Source of the DNA: an uncultured Bacteroidales bacterium
GTDB taxonomy: Bacteria; Bacteroidota; Bacteroidia; Bacteroidales; P3
Reading direction: 5' to 3'
DNA: 10,637 nt
Assembly: GCA_937910265.1 (NCBI GenBank)
Contig: CALEPD010000164.1
Span: 1-10,637 of the forward strand
The notes under the pieces were generated by a model that saw nothing but the letters and a program-made list of their open reading frames with translations, was not told the DNA's origin and made no database searches. Positions within the stretch are counted from its first letter, which is position 1; every line of letters begins with the position of its first letter. Below, one piece after another: positions 1 through 5,838 of the stretch. A program made the position numbers and the translations under genes.

Positions 1-273
1 TATGTCCGATTGCGAAGATATGGCCATCGGATTGCATTTATTGTCGAAAAATGCGGTAGGAATACCCGGCGACTTCAACACAATGTCGTACGATGTGGCA
101 TTCAATTTCTGATCAATATCATCATTATCGACAGCAATATCGGGTTCGCTATCGGGAATGAGGCGACGCAACAAAGCATGACTGCTTTTGCCTTCACGTC
201 CGTATCCTGCAATCAAGATGCGTTTACCTGCAAACTTAGATATTAAAAGCGATTCGCGAAATAGAGTTTCCAT
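1..273 (-). CDS. murD2: MurD2-type UDP-MurNAc-L-alanine:L-glutamate ligase, N-terminal 91 residues (partial)
   Basis: This is the start of a Mur ligase that runs off the left edge. The visible 91 codons begin at ATG 273-271. They show a nucleotide-binding-like beta strand and glycine turn, ILIAGYGREGKSS (residues 19-31), and then the MurD hallmark LKSPGIP near residue 70. The GxGREG form of the first motif is what I recall for MurD2, the variant that ligates L-Glu rather than D-Glu to UDP-MurNAc-L-Ala. Ordinary Bacteroidota MurD has a different glycine motif. The gene starts only 6 bases after the murL stop, so the two are almost certainly co-transcribed. That partnership strongly supports the MurD2 reading, since MurL acts on the MurD2 product. 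The ATP-binding and C-terminal domains lie outside the window, so catalytic residues cannot be checked. An ordinary MurD is the alternative. The enzyme would be cytoplasmic. Confidence 0.8.
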   Translation of the reverse strand, partial: METLFRESLLISKFAGKRILIAGYGREGKSSHALLRRLIPDSEPDIAVDNDDIDQKLNATSYDIVLKSPGIPTAFFDNKCNPMAISSQSDI

Positions 274-279
274 AGGCAT

Positions 280-1644
280 TTAAGCATTAAGCTCATCACA
301 ACGGGAGGATACTAACGATTGCAATATATCGAGCTCGGTTTGAGACAAGTTGTTGTCCATATTCATGCCAACAAGCGACACCGAAGGTTGCAACGGAGCA
401 TATCCGCGCAACAGCGCCGGCATAGAGTTGTCATTATACCAACGAGCGATTGTCATGCTCAACGCACTGTTCACCTCATCGACTGTGCCCACACATTCGA
501 AAGGCTTGGTTTCACTGCGACCGACCAACTCGTCGAATTCACGTTGAAGCGCCATCTCGTCGAGCATCGATTTGCCAAAAATAGCATTCAACTGCCGGGG
601 CGGTATGAATGGAGAAAGAATGATATAGGCAAACAGGCATTTGGCACAATTGCCGCACCAGATGTCGAGTTTACTGCCTGCATTACAGCTTTTGAATACC
701 GGAAAATATTTCTCGTATGCTGAGAAGAGCATCGCTATTTGCAGTTCGGACAACGGACGCAAGAAGCTGAAATAATTGAATTCGGGAGAAATGAAACGGG
801 ACACATAATGTCTGAAATCCTGCTCAAATTCGTAGCTTTTTGAATATTGATGGTTTACTGTAGTGCCTAAAACCGTGCTCTCGTTAGCCGATGACTCGTT
901 GCTTAATGCCACATTTTTATTACCAGAGAGCAACATGGCCAACAAAGAGTAGAAAGCCAGCATGGCACTAAACGGAGTATGGCCATTGAGGCATCCTTTG
1001 GAGTTCAAATCGAGCAACAAAGGGGCGATTGTACGTTTTACAACCAATACTTCATCTATAGGATAGCCTCCAATTTCGGCGCAGGAAATGGTAGCGCCGC
1101 GGGGATTCATGATTAGAGGACGTCCATCAGGAAGCGCCTCGAGTGTGACAACCGAATCCTTTCCCCCACCGATGGGAATAAGATATGAGTTGTTCAGCTC
1201 TAGTGCTGACAATTTATTGGCATTGCACAACGGCTCACCCTCACTGAGAATGGTCATAAAATTATCGATTGTTGACCTTATACCATTGGTATAGAAAAAT
1301 TCACCCAGACCATGGAAATACAACTTCTTCCAAAATGCAATCTGCTCTTCGTCCAACGATCCGCACTTTACCCTCACAACAGGAGAACACACCGACTTCC
1401 AATAACTGATCAACTCAATCATGCCGATATGAAACACCAGGGTGTCGAGCCATTCTTTTGGTTGGTTGAAGTCAAGAAACGGACGGTTTGGAAAAAATGC
1501 AGTGGGACGAAACTGCAGTTGGTCGTTAAGCTTAAACAAAAAACCGATGTGCAGTCCATCGGGCTGCACATCGTAATGATAACTATCGTACACAAATTCA
1601 GGAAATGTTTGCCTAAATGTGTTGTATTTCCTTTGATTCTTCAA
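280..1644 (-). CDS. murL: UDP-N-acetyl-alpha-D-muramoyl-L-alanyl-L-glutamate epimerase MurL
   Basis: This 454-residue cytoplasmic protein matches my knowledge of the MurL family in length and motifs. MurL converts the terminal L-Glu of UDP-MurNAc-L-Ala-L-Glu to D-Glu in an ATP-dependent reaction, which supplies peptidoglycan synthesis without a glutamate racemase. Seen in the sequence: family-like N-terminal FRQTFPEFVYDSY (10-22); a PP-loop IPIGGGKDS (156-164), as in AMP-forming N-type ATP pyrophosphatases; GHTPFSA (221-227); NESSANEST (249-257); and a cysteine cluster C320-X9-C330-X2-C333-X2-C336 that may bind metal. The start is TTG at 1644-1642: the frame has no ATG upstream before a stop five codons away, and the conserved region begins within about ten residues. 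No clear ribosome binding site is present. The adjacent murD2-like gene confirms the pathway. A QueC/ExsB-type PP-loop enzyme is much less likely given the context. Confidence 0.88.
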   Translation of the reverse strand: MKNQRKYNTFRQTFPEFVYDSYHYDVQPDGLHIGFLFKLNDQLQFRPTAFFPNRPFLDFNQPKEWLDTLVFHIGMIELISYWKSVCSPVVRVKCGSLDEEQIAFWKKLYFHGLGEFFYTNGIRSTIDNFMTILSEGEPLCNANKLSALELNNSYLIPIGGGKDSVVTLEALPDGRPLIMNPRGATISCAEIGGYPIDEVLVVKRTIAPLLLDLNSKGCLNGHTPFSAMLAFYSLLAMLLSGNKNVALSNESSANESTVLGTTVNHQYSKSYEFEQDFRHYVSRFISPEFNYFSFLRPLSELQIAMLFSAYEKYFPVFKSCNAGSKLDIWCGNCAKCLFAYIILSPFIPPRQLNAIFGKSMLDEMALQREFDELVGRSETKPFECVGTVDEVNSALSMTIARWYNDNSMPALLRGYAPLQPSVSLVGMNMDNNLSQTELDILQSLVSSRCDELNA

Positions 1645-1681
1645 AATGAACAGTGTTATCGTTTAACCTATATATTCTTGA

Positions 1682-1722
1682 ATAGACTTCCGCAACACTG
1701 TATTGCATTGCCGGAAGTCTAT
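1682..1722 (-). terminator. Hairpin between the lipoprotein gene and murL; terminator or leader structure
   Basis: There is an 11-bp perfect inverted repeat, ATAGACTTCCG at 1682-1692 and CGGAAGTCTAT at 1712-1722. It extends by three more pairs (CAA 1693-1695 with TTG 1708-1710) if base 1711 is bulged, leaving a 12-base loop. It lies 28 bases after the stop of the coiled-coil gene and 37 bases before the murL start, on a shared strand. Neither strand has a proper run of T after the stem, so intrinsic termination is uncertain. It could instead be a processing site or a leader structure that limits read-through into murL. Confidence 0.5.
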
Positions 1723-1750
1723 ACAATTAGAAATAATATCTTACAACAAA

Positions 1751-3784
1751 TTATTTGAGAGTAAGACTTGTTTTACCTATTTCAGAGCCATTGGCGTAGA
1801 GAGTAATCCAATAGAGACCTGCAGGAAGATCAACCATATCGGCCTTTTTCCATATCATGGTAACATTGCGGCCGTAGCCGGTAAACTCGATGTCTTGTTT
1901 CATAGTATATTGCATGCTGATGCCAGCGAGGTCGAAGGTTTCGGGGTTGCCGTTCGAAACCACGCGGTTTGCGGCATTGGCTATACGGGCATAAAGGGTG
2001 ATGGTACCCGGATCAACAACATTGTTGTCGAGCAGGCGGCATTCAAGGCGAATCAGTTTGGTATCTTTTGCCTTAGTGGTAGGTTTGATGGCATTGCCGC
2101 CGGCCATACCTTTACCGGCCTGTGCTTTCATGTCGGAGGTAACGAGGATGCTGGCCTGAGCCACCTTCTGAATCAGTTTTGCGTTCTCTTCGATAGCCTT
2201 GCCTGCATTTTTCTGCAAGTTAGTCATGTCCTCACGCAATTGGCTGTTTTCAGAACGGAGCATTTCGTTTTCGGCACGGAGACGCTCAATTTCGGCAGCA
2301 TAGTTGTCGCAAAGAGATTGCAGTTCGGACAATTTCTGGCTTACAGCATTCTTGTTGGTGGGAGCAGGGCGCGATGCGGCGTTCTGCAATTGTGAAATGG
2401 TGCTTTTTGCCTCGTTCAAAGCCTGATTGGCCTGAGCAAGCTCGCTTTCTTTGGTTTTCACAGTTGCCTGGAGTTGTTCGATTTCTGTTTTCTGACTTTC
2501 AACCTGGGCTTGCAAAGCAGATACCATTTCGGAATATTGTGTGTTGGCATCGCCCGAAGCGGCCTGCTGGCTCATGAGGGCTTCAATCTGAGCATCCTTT
2601 TCTTTCAATTGCAGGTTGATTGCAGCGGCTTGGCTGGTCATCTGAGCCACTTTCGATTCCAATTCTGCAACTTTGGCAGCCATCTGAGCGATTTGAGCAT
2701 CGGCAGCCTTGTTGCCTGACTGGTTTTCGGTAAGCTGGCGGTTTTGAAGAATCAAAGCGTTCTTTTCGCCCTCAAGCAAACGATTGGCTGTTACAAGCTC
2801 TTCATTGTCTTTCTGAAGTTTGTTTTTGAGTTGTTTCAATGCCTCGATTTCGGCATTCTTCTCTAATTCAACAGCAGCAACAGCTGCGGTAAGGCGTTTT
2901 ACGTCAGCTTGCAGCGACTCAATCTGACTTTGATATTGAGCGATAACAGCATCATTATTGGAAGATTCGCCCTTGCCTGCAGCGTCGAGTTGCGACTTGA
3001 GATTGCTTAATTGGCTGTTAAGTGCAGAAACCTGGGATTTGAGAGCATTGATTTCGTTGTTCAAAGTGCTGTTGGCGCTGGTCAGTTGGCTGAGGTCGGC
3101 ACGGAGAGCGGCGTTGTCGGATTTAAGCTTGGTATTGTCGCCGGTCAAAGTTTCGTTTTGGCTATGAATAGCGGCAATCTGAGTGTTCATATTGCTGATG
3201 CGTCCATTCAAGTCATTAATTTGACTGTTGAGTTGGGCGATTTGACTGTTTTGCTGTGCAATCTGCTCGCGTTGTTTAACAATAGTACCATCGATATTGC
3301 TTGCATCGGAAGCATTGTTGTCAGCGTTGGCGGCAGCCAATTTAAGCGCTTCCAACTCTTCGGCCTGCTTGTCGATTTGTTTGTGTAGACGGTTCAGCAA
3401 CGCTTCCTTTTCCTTGAGTAATGATTTCTGAGACTTGATTTCGGCTTTTTGAGCATCGATTTGAGACTTGAGTTCTTGTTCGGAGCCGGAAGTGGCGGCA
3501 ACGGGTTGACGACGTTGGTTTGCACTGCGCAATTGCTGAATCAGGCTCTGGATTTCAGCAGCCTGTGCTGTAATGGTACTGTCTTTCACACGCATTTCGT
3601 CGCTGAACGACTCACCGTCTTTACGCAATGTTTCATACTGGGTCATAATGCTGTCGTAGCGGGCCTGCAGTTCAACAATTTCCTGCTCGGTAGCAGCATT
3701 GTTGTTACATGAGGAGAACATTGAAGCCAAAAGCGCCATAGGTGCCAGCCCCAAAAACAATAATTTTCTCATTGACAAATTCAT
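1751..3784 (-). CDS. Long coiled-coil lipoprotein with C-terminal beta-rich domain
   Basis: This 677-residue protein is predicted to be lipid-anchored and exported. An N-terminal signal (basic RK at 6-7, hydrophobic 8-22) ends in the lipobox FSSC with Cys26, followed by three Asn. Residues about 33-550 are almost entirely coiled coil, rich in Gln, Asn, Ser and Ala with leucine heptads, and contain a few Gly/Asn breaks (for example near 155-165 and 268-275). A compact C-terminal domain (577-677) starts LIRLECRLLDNN, has alternating hydrophobic residues and contains LPAGLYWITLYANG. From memory, this coil plus C-terminal domain occurs in many uncharacterised Bacteroidota proteins, often mislabelled as SMC. 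There is no ATPase motif, so it is not SMC. A periplasmic spacer or envelope scaffold is inference only. The start at 3784 gives a complete signal peptide; Met5 (3772) is an equally plausible start. A -7 box lies 74 bases upstream. Confidence 0.85.
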   Translation of the reverse strand: MNLSMRKLLFLGLAPMALLASMFSSCNNNAATEQEIVELQARYDSIMTQYETLRKDGESFSDEMRVKDSTITAQAAEIQSLIQQLRSANQRRQPVAATSGSEQELKSQIDAQKAEIKSQKSLLKEKEALLNRLHKQIDKQAEELEALKLAAANADNNASDASNIDGTIVKQREQIAQQNSQIAQLNSQINDLNGRISNMNTQIAAIHSQNETLTGDNTKLKSDNAALRADLSQLTSANSTLNNEINALKSQVSALNSQLSNLKSQLDAAGKGESSNNDAVIAQYQSQIESLQADVKRLTAAVAAVELEKNAEIEALKQLKNKLQKDNEELVTANRLLEGEKNALILQNRQLTENQSGNKAADAQIAQMAAKVAELESKVAQMTSQAAAINLQLKEKDAQIEALMSQQAASGDANTQYSEMVSALQAQVESQKTEIEQLQATVKTKESELAQANQALNEAKSTISQLQNAASRPAPTNKNAVSQKLSELQSLCDNYAAEIERLRAENEMLRSENSQLREDMTNLQKNAGKAIEENAKLIQKVAQASILVTSDMKAQAGKGMAGGNAIKPTTKAKDTKLIRLECRLLDNNVVDPGTITLYARIANAANRVVSNGNPETFDLAGISMQYTMKQDIEFTGYGRNVTMIWKKADMVDLPAGLYWITLYANGSEIGKTSLTLK

Positions 3785-3830
3785 TGTGTTACTTATTTTA
3801 TTAGATATATCTGTTTTTTAATCAAAAAAG

Positions 3831-3850
3831 TTGTACTTTTGCACGTACAA
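3831..3850. promoter_or_regulatory. Dyad TTGTAC-N8-GTACAA overlapping the operon promoter
   Basis: TTGTAC at 3831-3836 and GTACAA at 3845-3850 form a perfect 6-bp inverted repeat around the rightward -7 box and its likely start site. This spacing fits a dimeric repressor operator. The site also lies at the start of the leftward transcript, so one regulator could act on both directions. No regulator gene is in the window, and a 6-bp dyad can occur by chance in AT-rich DNA. Confidence 0.3.
3834..3841 (+). promoter_or_regulatory. -7 box TACTTTTG of the rightward four-gene operon
   Basis: TACTTTTG followed by CA matches the Bacteroidales TAnnTTTG consensus, 65 bases before the first operon gene at 3907. 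The -33 element is weak: only a T-rich run at 3813-3819 is visible. No other good box is seen before the four plus-strand genes, so this probably drives all of them. Confidence 0.65.
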
Positions 3851-3857
3851 TCAAATG

Positions 3858-3865
3858 CAAAAATA
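3858..3865 (-). promoter_or_regulatory. -7 box TATTTTTG of the leftward lipoprotein gene
   Basis: Read on the minus strand, bases 3865-3858 are TATTTTTG followed by CA, a full match to the Bacteroidales TAnnTTTG box. A TTG at 3890-3888 lies 22 bases upstream and is a possible -33 element. The box is 74 bases before the lipoprotein start codon. It faces the rightward box at 3834-3841, so the two start sites would fall within a few bases of each other. Confidence 0.6.
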
Positions 3866-3906
3866 ACAATTATTTTATATATAAAAACAAGGAACATCAA
3901 AAACTT

Positions 3907-4740
3907 ATGAAATGCCCATTGTGGATAATGTTAATTACTTTGGTCACCTTGTCAACAGCAAAAGTCACGGCAGCGCCCTCGAGTACCGTGCATTTGCAAT
4001 CGGGATGGGGATTGGGGTATGCGACGATGCGCGACATGGGAGTGAGTCCACTCAGCCATAGAGGTCCCGCTATATCGCCCACGATAGGCGTGACTGCCCA
4101 GACAAAAAGATGGACATTTTCATTCAATATACAACTTGTTGGAAGTTATCTTGAAGACCCTGTTTACCCAAAGTATAACTTTAGTACTTTTGAAGGTATT
4201 GGAAACCTTGCAATGAAGGCAGAAAGAATGGTGTACAAACAGGTGAACGAGAGCTTTTCCACCGTCGTATCGACAGGCTTGGCCATCACCGAATGGTACG
4301 AGATACACTACGACCCGAACTTCCTCAATTCGAGTACAGGAATGAGCAACTTTATCGGTGTAGCAGCCACATGCCGCGCCAATTTTATGTTTGGATTATC
4401 GCCCCAACGACCCCAGGGGCGCATCATTCTGCACGGTGGCATTTCAGTATCGCCGTTTGCCGTATCCATGCGTCCCGGATATGCATACATCGGCAATTAC
4501 AGTTCGGAACACAGCCCCAACAATGCCACACTTGACGGCTATCAGTGGTACGGAGCAAGTTTGCCACATCTGCAATCGTCGACAGGCGTCACATTTCCAT
4601 TTCAAAACGGAAACAGTATCGGACTTGAATACCAATGGTTGCTGACCACCACCCACAATCAGGGAGTTCACCGCTACGACTACGCAAACCATTTGCTACA
4701 CTTGCAGTTCAACTTTATGCTGAAAGGAGGCTCCAAATGA
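3907..4740 (+). CDS. Exported protein of unknown function, probably outer-membrane beta-barrel
   Basis: I do not recognise the family. The 277-residue product has a Sec-type signal peptide (about 1-23, hydrophobic 5-17, likely cleavage near TAA at 21-23) with no lipobox, so it is exported. The mature part is rich in aromatic, Gly, Ser and Asn residues. It has alternating-hydrophobic stretches typical of membrane beta strands, such as WTFSFNIQLVGSYL (69-82), RIILHGGISVSPFAVSM (172-188), SIGLEYQWLLTTTH (237-250) and LLHLQFNFML (263-272). The pattern suggests a small outer-membrane barrel. The strand calls are by eye, and the protein does not end in the usual terminal Phe. It is the first gene of the operon, 65 bases after the -7 box. 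Its stop overlaps the start of the following peptidase gene, which suggests the two products act together at the cell envelope. Confidence 0.75.
   Translation: MKCPLWIMLITLVTLSTAKVTAAPSSTVHLQSGWGLGYATMRDMGVSPLSHRGPAISPTIGVTAQTKRWTFSFNIQLVGSYLEDPVYPKYNFSTFEGIGNLAMKAERMVYKQVNESFSTVVSTGLAITEWYEIHYDPNFLNSSTGMSNFIGVAATCRANFMFGLSPQRPQGRIILHGGISVSPFAVSMRPGYAYIGNYSSEHSPNNATLDGYQWYGASLPHLQSSTGVTFPFQNGNSIGLEYQWLLTTTHNQGVHRYDYANHLLHLQFNFMLKGGSK
4723..4730 (+). promoter_or_regulatory. Strong Shine-Dalgarno site before the S41 peptidase gene
   Basis: AAAGGAGG lies inside the end of the upstream gene with 6 bases to the ATG at 4737. It fixes the peptidase start and, together with the ATGA overlap, points to coupled translation. 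A perfect site stands out because the other starts in this window lack one. Confidence 0.75.
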
Positions 4741-5813
4741 AATGTTGCAGACAATTGGCCACACTCTTCACAGGTCTGGCAGTTGCAGTATGCCTAACGG
4801 GGTGCGAAAAACTCATTATACCTACTGACATTCCCGGAAGTGCAACGCATACGTTCGAATACCTCTGGCAGCAAGTTGATGAAGAATATGCCTTTTTTGA
4901 TGTCAAAGGAGTGAACTGGGATTCGGTGCACGAGGTGTATGCACCGCGCATCGTTGAGGGACTGAGCGACGACAGTCTGTTCCATCATCTCGGAGCCATG
5001 CTCAACGAGCTTAACGATGGTCATGTAAATTTGATATCACATTTCGACGTTTCATCGGACGAGGAACTGTTTTTACAGCGGTATCAACACATCAACATCA
5101 ACACAACCCTCATAGCGTTGAACTATCTGGGTGCCGACCACCACAGCACCGGAGGATTTGCCCATAACGGCATACACCACGACAGCGTAATATACATTCG
5201 CTACAGCTCGTTCTCGAACAGCGGTGCCACAGGTTTGCTGCAGCATGTATTGGCAAGTTACCCCCAGGCAATTGGCGCAGTTATCGATATACGGCAAAAT
5301 TCGGGTGGCTCGATTCAAAATATATTCAACATACTGAAAGCATTCCCCAACAATGGCCAACTGCTGTACACCACACAGATTAAAAGCGGCAAAGAGCACC
5401 ACGAATTCGGAGCACCGATGCCGGTGTATGCACCCGACAACGGAAACCACACCCCCTACCCTTACCCTGTTGTGGTATTGACCGACAGGGGGTGCTACAG
5501 TGCATCGAGTTTTTTTGCCCTCTGCTGCCAATCGTACAACAATATCACCGTTATCGGAGACACTACAGGTGGCGGACTCGGTCTGCCCAACGGGTTCGGA
5601 TTGCCCAATGGCTGGAAATACCGCATCAGCGTAACCCGAACACTCTCGCCCGACGGCCTGAACTACGAGAACGGCGTGCCGCCTGACGAGGTGGTACTGC
5701 TCGCCCCCGAAAGCGAGTCACAGGGCATAGACAACGTTATAGAGCGCGCATGCCAAATTATTTTCACCAAACATAATTCCAACACTATCGGGACAGACAA
5801 TACAGAACGATAG
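4737..5813 (+). CDS. S41-family peptidase-like lipoprotein
   Basis: This 358-residue protein has a lipoprotein signal with lipobox LTGC (Cys23), so it is probably anchored in the envelope. S41 (tail-specific protease/tricorn-like) landmarks appear in order: LNDGHV (92-97), the strand-turn AVIDIRQNSGG (181-191), the serine region LTDRGCYSASSFF (248-260) with Ser255 the likely nucleophile, and GDTTGGGLGLPNG (274-286). The Lys that serves CtpA-type enzymes is not seen after the serine. The GDTTGGG form instead resembles the Bacteroidota S41 subgroup with a tricorn-like site, in which His96 may take part; this is inference. The stretch between LNDGHV and the core is short, with no room for a normal PDZ domain. 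The start at 4737 is chosen over longer in-frame readings because it begins the signal peptide, follows AAAGGAGG and overlaps the previous stop as ATGA. The substrate is unknown. Confidence 0.85.
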   Translation: MKCCRQLATLFTGLAVAVCLTGCEKLIIPTDIPGSATHTFEYLWQQVDEEYAFFDVKGVNWDSVHEVYAPRIVEGLSDDSLFHHLGAMLNELNDGHVNLISHFDVSSDEELFLQRYQHININTTLIALNYLGADHHSTGGFAHNGIHHDSVIYIRYSSFSNSGATGLLQHVLASYPQAIGAVIDIRQNSGGSIQNIFNILKAFPNNGQLLYTTQIKSGKEHHEFGAPMPVYAPDNGNHTPYPYPVVVLTDRGCYSASSFFALCCQSYNNITVIGDTTGGGLGLPNGFGLPNGWKYRISVTRTLSPDGLNYENGVPPDEVVLLAPESESQGIDNVIERACQIIFTKHNSNTIGTDNTER

Positions 5814-5838
5814 CGATATATTCACAAAAGTATACATC

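Noticed and set aside
2374..3712. Several plus-strand open frames across the coiled-coil gene
   Set aside because: They are antisense shadows of a low-complexity Gln/Asn/Leu-rich gene and lack ribosome binding sites or recognisable domains.
4635..4736. In-frame extension of the S41 peptidase by 34 residues
   Set aside because: It would overlap the previous gene by over 100 bases and bury the signal peptide; the ATG at 4737 has a perfect ribosome binding site.
3907..4740. Possible PagL-type lipid A deacylase because of an EHSPNN segment (201-206)
   Set aside because: The PagL His-x-Ser-Asn active-site pattern is not matched and no other PagL landmarks are seen.
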